A stretch of 6,424 nt of DNA from UBA8438 sp963934795 (GCA_963934795.1 CAWWAF010000153.1:1-6424); one strand, 5' to 3'. Counted from the stretch's first letter, positions 1 to 6,311 are shown. The notes: a model not told the origin generated them from the sequence alone. Numbers and translations are program-made.

Positions 1-1035
1 ATACTTGAGGAGGGCGCCGCCGAACGCGACGACGGCCCCGTACACCGTGCCGTCCGCGGCCACCGCGACCCCCTCCGGATTTGACCCGCCGATGAACGCC
101 GTGAGCGAGCCGTTCCGGAGGTTCCCGATCCGGATCCCGTAATCCCACCCCGGATGTTGACCGTTGCGGGACGACGCCGAGTCGGCGACGTAGACAGTGT
201 CGTCGTCGGCGATGTGTAGGCCAGACGGACGGCCGTACTGATAGAACTCCTCGATAAAGGCCCCGTCCGGGTCGAACACCTGGAGGCGGTCGTTGCCGCG
301 GTCGGCCACGACCACGCGGCCCCGTGAGTCGAGGGCGATGGCGTGTGGGGTCCTGAACTGTCCCGGACCCGTGCCGTGGGAGCCCCACTCCATGAGGTAG
401 CTGCCGTCCGGCGCGAATTTGACGATACGCGCGGTCGTGTGAGGCCCGGCGCCCGGTAACTGCCCACCGTGGCCATCGGCGACGTAGATGGTGCCGTCGC
501 CAGCGACGGCCACGTCGCACGGCTGATCGAGGGTTGTTCGGCCGGCGGCACCAACCCCCGCGGTACCCAGGGTCATCAGGAGTTCACCGTCCGGGCTGAA
601 CTTCATGACCACATGCCCCCTGCCTTCGCGTTGCGGGTCCTGCCCGTCTGGACCCGCCGCGTCGGTCACCCAGATATGACCCGTTGGGTCGACGTGCAGC
701 CCGTGTGGCTGGATCAGCATGCCGCCGCCGAAGCTGGCGACCACCCGTCCGTCGGGGTCGAACTTGAGGATGGGATCGAGGGCCAGGCCGGCACAGCTGT
801 TGTCGCCGCAGCGCTCCGCGACCCAAATGTGCACGCCGTCCCGGTCCATGTCGACGCCGCCAGTAGACCCCCACTGGCGGCCAGTGGGTAGCGTCGTCCA
901 GTCGTCAACGGTCGCGTATGGATTGGGGGCGTCGTTCTGCGGGGCGATGTCGCGCTGCCCGAGAGTCAGCCCCGTCGCGCCGAGACTGGTCACCGCCGCC
1001 ACCGTGATTGCGACCCGTGCCTGTGAAGCCGTCAT
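1..1035 (-). CDS. Exported NHL-repeat six-bladed beta-propeller, amidating-lyase (PAL)-like family; C-terminus cut by window edge
   Basis: The reading frame is open for 345 codons from the ATG at 1035 to base 1, so the C-terminus is missing. Residues 1-27 (MTASQARVAITVAAVTSLGA...) look like a signal peptide, so the protein should act outside the cytoplasm. NHL-type blades follow, each with an x-DPDG / IWV-D / VYVAD pattern: residues about 58-102, 108-155, 172-216, 230-262 and 270-315. The motif ERCGDNSCAG (74-83) carries two cysteines that could form a disulfide. This motif and PHGLHVDPTGHIWVTD (110-125) are typical of bacterial proteins annotated as peptidyl-alpha-hydroxyglycine alpha-amidating lyase-like. 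H111, H231 and H274 sit at the blade positions where that family can bind metal. No monooxygenase domain is present in the visible part, and amidating activity is not established for the bacterial members; the substrate is unknown. No Shine-Dalgarno sequence precedes the ATG. The gene diverges from the heme/toroid gene. Confidence 0.85.
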   Translation of the reverse strand, partial: MTASQARVAITVAAVTSLGATGLTLGQRDIAPQNDAPNPYATVDDWTTLPTGRQWGSTGGVDMDRDGVHIWVAERCGDNSCAGLALDPILKFDPDGRVVASFGGGMLIQPHGLHVDPTGHIWVTDAAGPDGQDPQREGRGHVVMKFSPDGELLMTLGTAGVGAAGRTTLDQPCDVAVAGDGTIYVADGHGGQLPGAGPHTTARIVKFAPDGSYLMEWGSHGTGPGQFRTPHAIALDSRGRVVVADRGNDRLQVFDPDGAFIEEFYQYGRPSGLHIADDDTVYVADSASSRNGQHPGWDYGIRIGNLRNGSLTAFIGGSNPEGVAVAADGTVYGAVVAFGGALLKY

Positions 1036-1042
1036 CCGGCGA

Positions 1043-1048
1043 ACCGTA
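1043..1048 (-). promoter_or_regulatory. Possible -10 element (TACGGT) for a leaderless NHL-propeller transcript
   Basis: Read on the minus strand, TACGGT fits the minimal TANNNT -10 pattern and ends seven bases before the ATG at 1035. This is where a -10 would sit if transcription began at the start codon. No Shine-Dalgarno sequence lies between them. No convincing -35 is visible, so the call rests on spacing alone. Confidence 0.25.
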
Positions 1049-1080
1049 GCATGGAATGCCGGAGTCAGCGAGGCCGTGCG

Positions 1081-1090
1081 GTGCCGGCAC
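1081..1090. promoter_or_regulatory. Perfect 10-bp palindrome between divergent genes (operator candidate)
   Basis: GTGCCGGCAC is its own reverse complement. It lies in the 162-base divergent spacer, about 30 bases upstream of the TATAAT of the plus-strand gene, where a regulator could act on both directions. A 10-bp palindrome is expected several times by chance in a window this size, so this is only a candidate. Confidence 0.2.
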
Positions 1091-1120
1091 AGACGCCCCG
1101 GACCGCCGCGTCCTGGGGGC

Positions 1121-1126
1121 TATAAT
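1121..1126 (+). promoter_or_regulatory. -10 box TATAAT upstream of the heme/toroid gene
   Basis: A perfect consensus -10 hexamer stands in otherwise GC-rich sequence, in the divergent spacer and correctly oriented for the downstream gene. No good -35 is found 16-19 bases upstream. Transcription would begin near 1132-1134. That coincides with an ATG at 1133 and leaves about 65 bases before the preferred GTG start at 1198. Confidence 0.5.
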
Positions 1127-1132
1127 TTGCTC

Positions 1133-1210
1133 ATGTCGTTGTGGTGTGTGGATCGTCCGAGTGGGGACGACGGGCCAAGACGCGGTTGGAGTGTGACGTG
1201 CAGATCCTGA
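1133..1210 (+). CDS. Possible 25-codon leaderless leader ORF
   Basis: An ATG six bases after TATAAT opens a 25-codon frame (MSLWCVDRPSGDDGPRRGWS...) ending in TGA at 1208-1210. It overlaps the preferred GTG start of the heme/toroid gene at 1198 in a different frame, as in translationally coupled leader peptides. The peptide has no recognisable function and contains no codon run that suggests attenuation. It could equally be untranslated leader. Confidence 0.22.
   Translation: MSLWCVDRPSGDDGPRRGWSVTCRS
1188..1191 (+). promoter_or_regulatory. Shine-Dalgarno GGAG that decides the GTG start at 1198
   Basis: GGAG is followed by a six-base spacer (TGTGAC) and then GTG at 1198. The upstream in-frame GTG at 1141 has no comparable site, and starting there would bury the signal peptide behind 19 extra residues. 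Confidence 0.6.
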
Positions 1211-2304
1211 GGCGAGCGGGCGTGCTGTGTCTGACGGCGGGCGTTCTGAGCGGGGCGCCGAGCGACGCATTGGCCCAGAGTGGTGGCCCCGCGTGGGACC
1301 CGGTGGCAGCGGCCCAGTACTTGGACCAACGGCAGTCGTGGTGGATGGATTGGCCGACCGCCGCGAGGGACCATGGAACCTCCTGCGTGTCCTGTCACAC
1401 GACGGTGCCGTTCGCGTTGGCCAGGACCGCCTTGCGGGAGTCTGAGGGGCCCGGTCCAGTTGAGCGCCGGATGGTGGCGAACGTGGAGACTCGTGTCATG
1501 GCGTGGGATGACGTCGAGCCGTTCTACAGCGACGAACAGTTCCGCGCCGGGAAGAGCCTCGAGTCGCGCGGGACCGAGGCGATTCTCAACGCGGTGATCT
1601 TGTCGAGCCAGGATGCCTGGAGCGGTGCGCTCAACGAGACGACGCGCCAGGCGTTCGCGCATGTCTGGGCGCTCCAGCTCGACGACGGACTGATGGCTGG
1701 CGGCTGGCCGTGGCTCGATTTCGATCTCGAGCCGTGGGAGTCGGCAACGGCGCCGTTCTTCGGGGCGGCCCTGGCGGCGGTCGCCGTCGGGCAGGTCCCT
1801 GGCGACTACGCCTCGACTCCGAGCGTTGCACCCCATGTGGCGCGGTTGCGCGACTATCTCGCACGTACTGCCGACAGCCAGCATCTCTTCAACCGTCTGA
1901 TGGCGCTCTGGGCGTCAGCCGGACTCGATGGAGTCCTATCGAGCACGCAACAGCGAGTGATCGTCGACGAGGTGGGTCGCTTGCAACGGGCCGATGGTGG
2001 CTGGACCCTGTCAACGCTGGGGCCGTTCGACCGTCAAGACGGAACGGCCGTCACCCTGGAAAGTGATGGATACGCGACCGGGTTGGTGACGCTGGCGCTA
2101 TTGCGCTCCGGTGTGGCCAGCCTGGGCAGCCAGGCCGCGATGCTGCAGCGCGGCCTCGCGTGGCTCCGTCAGAACCAGGGAACTGACGGATCGTGGCCCG
2201 CATCGTCGTTGAACAAGAAGCGGGACCCGCAATCTGATCGGGGGCGGTTCATGCGCGACGTGGCCACGTCATATGCGGTCCTCGCCCTGACGACTCAGCC
2301 CTGA
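1198..2304 (+). CDS. Exported mono-heme c-type motif protein with squalene-cyclase/prenyltransferase-like toroid repeats
   Basis: The product is 368 residues from the GTG at 1198. Residues 1-27 (MQILRRAGVLCLTAGVLSGA..., ending ALAQ) form a good signal peptide, so the protein is probably periplasmic. CVSCH at 63-67 is a c-type heme attachment motif, in the context SCVSCHTTVPFALARTAL. From about residue 115 the chain resembles the alpha/alpha toroid of squalene cyclases and prenyltransferases, with QW-like repeats LQLDDGLMAGGWPW (159-172), LQRADGGW (262-269) and RQNQGTDGSW (324-333), and the helix segment ESDGYATGLVTLAL (288-301). The DxDD acid motif of squalene-hopene cyclases is not seen, and 368 residues is well short of their usual 630-plus, so cyclase activity is unlikely. 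Substrate and partners are unknown. A longer start at 1141 (387 residues) is possible but less likely. The gene converges on the YjbQ-like gene with a 40-base gap. Confidence 0.85.
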   Translation: MQILRRAGVLCLTAGVLSGAPSDALAQSGGPAWDPVAAAQYLDQRQSWWMDWPTAARDHGTSCVSCHTTVPFALARTALRESEGPGPVERRMVANVETRVMAWDDVEPFYSDEQFRAGKSLESRGTEAILNAVILSSQDAWSGALNETTRQAFAHVWALQLDDGLMAGGWPWLDFDLEPWESATAPFFGAALAAVAVGQVPGDYASTPSVAPHVARLRDYLARTADSQHLFNRLMALWASAGLDGVLSSTQQRVIVDEVGRLQRADGGWTLSTLGPFDRQDGTAVTLESDGYATGLVTLALLRSGVASLGSQAAMLQRGLAWLRQNQGTDGSWPASSLNKKRDPQSDRGRFMRDVATSYAVLALTTQP

Positions 2305-2344
2305 ACGCCGGTGGCGACGAGGCATGCGCTGGCCCAGGCCGACG

Positions 2345-3427
2345 CTACTGGAAGCGGGTGAGGGTGATGTCGACGAGCCTGGCCCTTGGTTCAGATCGGC
2401 GCCACTGCACCAAGATGGGACTCTGATACTGGCCTTCGGCAACGCGGCCGTCACCCGGCGTTCCCCGGTCGGACACCGGGAGGCTGACCGAGCGCTTCAT
2501 GCGGAGAAAATGGCGGGCCGGTGCCCCGAAGAAGCGAGACAGGATTTTCTCGATAACCGAGTCGCTGAGGCGCAATGCGTCGACCAGTTCGTTGAAGACC
2601 CGCACCATGTCGTACTTGGCATACTCGAGCGTCTTGTTCGGGATGGCCCTCGGGTCGCCGAGAAGATGGCGGCTCTTCTCGGCCATGAACCGCAGCGGAT
2701 CTCGCAGCACATCGGCCAGGTCGTGGCGCATCAACAAGGTTTCATACTCATTGACGGTAAGCCCGGCCTGGTCTTCACCCGGTGCGAGCGCGAGCTGTAT
2801 GCGGCCCTTCGTCACACCGTGCGCAGCGATCAGGTCCTGGCATCGTTCGTAGATGCCGAGCCGCGGGTCCTTCAAACTCACCGACTCGACGGGGTGTGCT
2901 GACATCGGGACGCTGACCCGGTCGCAGGCTACCGTTTCCTCGGTATTGAACCCGAGAATCGTGGTCACCCGTCGGCGCGGCCGGCCTTCATTCATGCCGT
3001 CGAGGTCGATGAAATAGACCGGCTGGTCCGCGCGACCGCGATACGTCACGCAGCTGCGGAGTCCAGCGCTGATGAACGCCAGGTGCGAATCAGCGTTGAG
3101 CGGCTCCGTCTCCCGCTGCTCGTCTGACAGCTCCTTGCGGAGCTGCAATTCGTCGTGCTTGTATCCAGCGCCTTCCGGGAAGACGTTGCGAAAGAACGAC
3201 AGGTACGGGGCCAATCCGTCGCGTTGTCGATTGAGGCGGAGCGCGAGGCTCTGATCGAGATAGCCGGCTGTGGTGTGAAATGAGGAGTAGAGCGCCTGCG
3301 GAAACGGCGCGAGCACGTCCCCATAGGACGCGACAGCACGTTTCCGGACGTCAACAAGGTCGACGCGGGCGCGGGGACTGATCTCAAGCGCGACTTCAAC
3401 CGGTGCCATCGCCACTACGCTGCGCAT
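2345..3427 (-). CDS. YjbQ/UPF0047-like N-terminal domain fused to an unrecognised C-terminal region
   Basis: The product is 360 residues with no signal peptide or membrane segment, so it is probably cytoplasmic. Residues about 10-165 follow the YjbQ/UPF0047 plan (the family called secondary thiamine-phosphate synthase): FHTTAGYLDQ (50-59), Y89-KHD, NADSHLAFISAG (111-122), YFIDLDG (138-144), then RPRRRVTTI (149-157). The family's usual GTWQ before the DG motif appears here as RADQ. Family members are usually about 130-140 residues; this one has about 190 more. The extra part includes a helical stretch (about 225-300, containing EYAKYDMVRVFNELVDAL) and a strand-rich tail (336-358). I do not recognise it. 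The reaction is unknown. ATG 3427 is used here; ATG 3409 (residue 7) is an alternative, because a TAAAAT at 3426-3431 overlaps the first ATG. Neither start has a clear Shine-Dalgarno sequence. The gene diverges from the PQQ-like propeller gene. Confidence 0.75.
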   Translation of the reverse strand: MRSVVAMAPVEVALEISPRARVDLVDVRKRAVASYGDVLAPFPQALYSSFHTTAGYLDQSLALRLNRQRDGLAPYLSFFRNVFPEGAGYKHDELQLRKELSDEQRETEPLNADSHLAFISAGLRSCVTYRGRADQPVYFIDLDGMNEGRPRRRVTTILGFNTEETVACDRVSVPMSAHPVESVSLKDPRLGIYERCQDLIAAHGVTKGRIQLALAPGEDQAGLTVNEYETLLMRHDLADVLRDPLRFMAEKSRHLLGDPRAIPNKTLEYAKYDMVRVFNELVDALRLSDSVIEKILSRFFGAPARHFLRMKRSVSLPVSDRGTPGDGRVAEGQYQSPILVQWRRSEPRARLVDITLTRFQ

Positions 3428-3522
3428 TTTAACCCAATATTCACATCAGGTTCGCGCAACCCCATCGGGAGGGCGTCGCACGCCGCCGTTCGTCGTCCCG
3501 ACAGAGGTCTGGCCAGAACGAA

Positions 3523-3528
3523 TATAAG
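3523..3528 (+). promoter_or_regulatory. Possible -10 element TATAAG for the propeller (and channel) genes
   Basis: TATAAG matches the -10 consensus at five of six positions and sits in a small AT-rich patch of a GC-rich divergent spacer. CCGACA at 3498-3503 could be a weak -35, though the 19-base spacing is long. Transcription from here would leave a leader of about 90 bases before the GTG at 3624, including the inverted repeat at 3554-3567. Confidence 0.3.
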
Positions 3529-3553
3529 GTAGGGTAGCCGTTGTTGGTTGACC

Positions 3554-3567
3554 ACGTCGGGCGACGT
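3554..3567. promoter_or_regulatory. Inverted repeat ACGTCG-GG-CGACGT (operator or leader hairpin candidate)
   Basis: Two perfect six-base arms are separated by GG, just downstream of the TATAAG element and upstream of the propeller gene's ribosome binding site. It could be a dyad operator; the two-base gap is too small for a fully paired RNA hairpin. Short dyads of this size do occur by chance in GC-rich DNA. Confidence 0.25.
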
Positions 3568-3611
3568 ACCCGGGACGCGCGGGTTGGATGCCCAGCATGT
3601 CGTACCGAGAC

Positions 3612-3617
3612 GGGAGG
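3612..3617 (+). promoter_or_regulatory. Strong Shine-Dalgarno GGGAGG that decides the GTG start at 3624
   Basis: GGGAGG is followed by six bases and GTG at 3624. The upstream in-frame ATGs at 3588 and 3597 lack such a site and would add 9-12 mostly polar residues before the signal peptide. Confidence 0.7.
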
Positions 3618-3623
3618 CACGTA

Positions 3624-5009
3624 GTGAGACGAGTGGTGACGTTCGCGGTTGCGCTGATGGTGCTGACCGCACTGCCGACGGCGGGAACTGCCCAGCAGTG
3701 GCCCAAATTCCGAGGGTCGCAGGCGGGCAACGTGCCGGACGACCCCCTCCTGCCAGATACCTGGAGCGAAACAGAGAACGTCGCCTGGAAAATCGACGTG
3801 CCGGGGTTGAGTTGGAGTTCGCCGATCGTGTGGGACGACCACATTTTCGTGACCACGGCCGTCAGTGCGGCAGACGACGAGGTGCAGCCGATTCCGGGGC
3901 TCTACGACCCAGGCGAGCACAACGGCTCGGTGCCGGCTAGCGGGGAGCATCGGTGGTTGGTGTATGACATCGATTTCCAGACCGGTGCGGTCCGGTGGGT
4001 GAAGGAGCTGCACCGGGGGGTACCCACCATTACCAGGCACCTCAAGAACAGCTTCGCCTCCGAGACTCCGGTGACAGACGGGGAGCGCCTCTATGTCTAT
4101 TTCGGGAGTATCGGGTTGCTGGCCGCGCTCGATTTCGAGGGGGAAGAGGTGTGGCGGCTGGACATCGGCACCTTCAACACCATGCAGGGCATGGCGACCG
4201 CCTCGTCGCCGGCGCTGCACGGTGACCGGCTGTACGTCGTCAACGACAACACCACGCAGTCATTTCTGACGGCCTTTGATACGGCCACTGGCAGTCAGCT
4301 GTGGAGGGTCGACCGGGACGAGCCGGGGCACACCTGGGCCACGCCGTTCGTCTGGGAGAACAACCTGCGGACTGAAATCGTCACGTCGGCCACTGGTCGC
4401 GTGCGCTCCTACGATCTGCAGGGTGAGCAGCTGTGGGAATTGAGTGGCATGTCGCTGTTGACGACCCCGAGTCCGTTCGCCAGTCATGGGCTGGTGTATA
4501 TCAGCTCTGGATATCCGGGGGGATCGTTGCGGCCGGTGTATGCGGTTCAGCCTGGGGCGTCAGGTGATATTTCGGTGTATCAAGATGTGGCCAGCGGGCT
4601 GCAGGAGGGGTTCCCCGGTTCCCGGCACTACTCGCAGGACGACCATGTGGTGTGGGCCTACCCGCTGCTGGGCACCTACAGTACGACCGCGCTCGTGCAC
4701 GGAGATATCTATTACACGTTGCTCGACCGTGGGTTCCTGACCGCGCACGACGCGGCGACTGGCGAGGAGGTGTACGGCCGGCGGCGCCTCGAGATAGGGA
4801 ACGGCTTCACCGCCTCCCCCTGGGGCTACAACGGGAAAATTTTCCTCCTGAGTGAAGATGGCGACACGTTCGTCGTGCGGGCTGGATCAGACTTCGAGAT
4901 ACTGCACAAGAACTCACTGAACGAAATGTCGCTGGCCACGCCTGCCGTGGCACGTGGGAGTGTGATTCTCCGCACGCAGTCCAAGCTCTATCGCATCGCC
5001 CGTCCGTGA
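3624..5009 (+). CDS. Exported PQQ-like (BamB-type) beta-propeller protein
   Basis: The product is 461 residues from the GTG at 3624. Residues 1-24 (MRRVVTFAVALMVLTALPTA, ending GTAQ) form a classic signal peptide, and the mature protein opens with QWPKFRGSQAGN, a typical start for exported PQQ-like propellers. Blade motifs recur along the chain: AWKIDVPG (54-61), DFQTGAVRWVKEL (117-129), ALDFEGEEVWRLDIG (168-182), AFDTATGSQLWRVDRD (217-232), SYDLQGEQLWELSG (262-275), AHDAATGEEVYGRR (374-387) and a final strand set ending at LYRIARP. This suggests a seven- or eight-bladed propeller. I see no cysteine in the product. That rules out the vicinal disulfide of quinoprotein alcohol dehydrogenases and a BamB-like lipid anchor, so a soluble periplasmic binding or scaffold role is more likely than a PQQ enzyme. 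The ligand is unknown. The channel gene follows after 31 bases and may share the transcript. Confidence 0.88.
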   Translation: MRRVVTFAVALMVLTALPTAGTAQQWPKFRGSQAGNVPDDPLLPDTWSETENVAWKIDVPGLSWSSPIVWDDHIFVTTAVSAADDEVQPIPGLYDPGEHNGSVPASGEHRWLVYDIDFQTGAVRWVKELHRGVPTITRHLKNSFASETPVTDGERLYVYFGSIGLLAALDFEGEEVWRLDIGTFNTMQGMATASSPALHGDRLYVVNDNTTQSFLTAFDTATGSQLWRVDRDEPGHTWATPFVWENNLRTEIVTSATGRVRSYDLQGEQLWELSGMSLLTTPSPFASHGLVYISSGYPGGSLRPVYAVQPGASGDISVYQDVASGLQEGFPGSRHYSQDDHVVWAYPLLGTYSTTALVHGDIYYTLLDRGFLTAHDAATGEEVYGRRRLEIGNGFTASPWGYNGKIFLLSEDGDTFVVRAGSDFEILHKNSLNEMSLATPAVARGSVILRTQSKLYRIARP

Positions 5010-5040
5010 GCCGACGGCCGAACGGACCGAAGAAACGCTT

Positions 5041-6255
5041 ATGTTGAATCTCTTTGAGAACTGGCTCGTTGAATTGGGCGCGGGTGCCGAGCTGGCCGCG
5101 TTGGGCACGATCGGCGCAGGGACCGCGGGCATCGTGCTCTTGGCCGTCATTGCCGACCTGGTCGCGAAGCGGGTGGTGTTGCGCGGGGTTGTGGGCCTGG
5201 CCGAGCGGACCGACACGAGTTGGGACGACGTTCTGGCCGAGCGGCGGGTGTTTCATCGGTTGGCTCACATTGCGCCGGCGCTGGTGGTCTATGTGCTCAC
5301 GCCCGGTGTGTTGGGCACCGGCACGCCCGCCACAGCTTTGATTCAAGCCGGTTGTCTGCTTTTCATGATTGTGGTCGCCGTCTCGGTGCTCGACGGCGGC
5401 CTCAATGCGGTGGTGGATCTCCTCCGTGCGACCCGGTTCGGCGAGCGACTGCCCCTGACGACGTTTTCCCAGGTCGCGAAGCTCCTGCTGTACTGCCTGG
5501 CCGCCATTGCCGTGGTCTCGATTGTCATCGGGGAATCTCCGGCGCTGTTGTTCAGCGGCCTGGGCGCGATGACCGCGGTGCTGATGCTCATCTTCAAGGA
5601 TCCGATTCTGGGGTTCGTGGGCGGTATCCAGTTGTCCGCCAACCAGATGGTTCGGCGGGGCGACTGGATCGAAATGCCCAAGTACGGTGCCGATGGCGAT
5701 GTCCTCGAAGTGGCGCTGACCACCGTCAAGGTGCAGAATTTCGACAAGACGATTACGACGGTGCCGACGTATGCGCTGATTAGTGAGTCGTTCAAGAACT
5801 GGCGCGGGATGGCCGAGTCGGAGGGGCGGCGTATCAAACGGGCGATTAATATCGACCTTCATTCCATCGCGTTCTGCGACGATGAGATGCTGACCCGGTT
5901 GTCACGTGTGCCGTATATGGCGGACTACCTCGCCGCCAAGCAGGGGGAGATCGACACCTGGAGCCGGAGCCAGGGTGACGAGCCGCACACGGCGCAGCAC
6001 CCGAGACGGCTCACGAATATCGGCACGTTTCGCGCCTATGCCGTCGCCTATTTGCGCGACCACCCGGCCATTCATCAGGAGATGACGTTCCTGGTCCGGC
6101 AGCTCGCGCCGACCCCGCACGGTGTGCCGATCGAGATCTACGTATTCAGCAACGACCAGAACTGGGTCAACTACGAGGGGATCCAGTCTGATATTTTCGA
6201 CCATCTGTTGGCCGTGTTGCCGGAGTTTGATCTGCGTCCCTACCAGGTCCCGTAG
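5041..6255 (+). CDS. ybdG: YbdG-type mechanosensitive ion channel (MscS family)
   Basis: The product is 404 residues, close to the about 415 of E. coli YbdG, a miniconductance channel that opens under membrane tension to protect against osmotic downshock. Five hydrophobic segments are visible at about 19-42, 74-92, 98-120, 144-164 and 167-190; the last would be the pore helix. The MscS beta domain follows: FKDPILGFVGGIQLSANQMV (185-204), the GDWIEMP motif (207-213) and the VQNFDKTITTVPTYALI stretch (231-247). The YbdG-specific cytoplasmic part is well kept: GRRIKRAINIDLHSI (262-276), NIGTFRAYAVAYLRDHP (326-342), MTFLVRQLAPTP (348-359) and the end EGIQSDIFDHLLAVLPEF (379-396). The upstream Shine-Dalgarno is weak (GAAGAAA). 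The 31-base gap after the propeller gene allows cotranscription. It appears complete. Confidence 0.95.
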   Translation: MLNLFENWLVELGAGAELAALGTIGAGTAGIVLLAVIADLVAKRVVLRGVVGLAERTDTSWDDVLAERRVFHRLAHIAPALVVYVLTPGVLGTGTPATALIQAGCLLFMIVVAVSVLDGGLNAVVDLLRATRFGERLPLTTFSQVAKLLLYCLAAIAVVSIVIGESPALLFSGLGAMTAVLMLIFKDPILGFVGGIQLSANQMVRRGDWIEMPKYGADGDVLEVALTTVKVQNFDKTITTVPTYALISESFKNWRGMAESEGRRIKRAINIDLHSIAFCDDEMLTRLSRVPYMADYLAAKQGEIDTWSRSQGDEPHTAQHPRRLTNIGTFRAYAVAYLRDHPAIHQEMTFLVRQLAPTPHGVPIEIYVFSNDQNWVNYEGIQSDIFDHLLAVLPEFDLRPYQVP

Positions 6256-6258
6256 GTC

Positions 6259-6279
6259 GGTGGCGCCGTGGGCGGCACC
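6259..6279 (+). terminator. Stem-loop just after the channel gene (possible terminator)
   Basis: GGTGGCGCC and GGCGGCACC pair over nine positions with one internal mismatch and a three-base GTG loop, starting four bases after the TAG stop. There is no T-run after it, so a standard Rho-independent terminator is doubtful. It may still act as a 3' end stabiliser or U-less terminator. Confidence 0.3.
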
Positions 6280-6311
6280 GGGCTCGCGCGCTCCGGACAA
6301 GTCCGCACGCC

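Noticed and set aside
719..1210. Plus-strand open frame of 163 codons across the NHL-propeller gene and the divergent spacer
   Set aside because: Most of it is antisense to the NHL blades. Only its last 25 codons, from the ATG at 1133, are considered separately as a possible leader.
1120..1884. Minus-strand open frame of 254 codons opposite the heme/toroid gene
   Set aside because: It is antisense to a frame with CxxCH and QW-like repeats; the composition is typical of a shadow frame.
1198..2304. Calling the toroid gene a squalene-hopene cyclase
   Set aside because: It is about half the length of those enzymes, has a signal peptide and heme motif, and lacks the DxDD catalytic motif.
2305..2344. 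Bidirectional terminator between the convergent genes
   Set aside because: Only a four-base CGCC-GGT-GGCG stem is visible, with no T-run on either side.
2324..2902. Plus-strand open frame of 192 codons opposite the YjbQ-like gene
   Set aside because: The minus-strand frame carries family motifs and a natural composition; this one does not.
3441..4220. Minus-strand open frame of 259 codons across the start of the propeller gene
   Set aside because: It is antisense to the signal peptide and first blades of the propeller, with low-complexity composition and no recognisable motif.
5002..5027. Inverted repeat GTCCGT / ACGGAC between the propeller and channel genes as a terminator
   Set aside because: The six-base arms have a 14-base loop, overlap the stop codon region and are not followed by a T-run.
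4807..5862. Long minus-strand open frame (351 codons) opposite the propeller end and the channel gene
   Set aside because: It lies antisense to a clear YbdG-type channel and the translation is rich in R, H, Q and G with no domain, as expected for an antisense shadow in GC-rich DNA.
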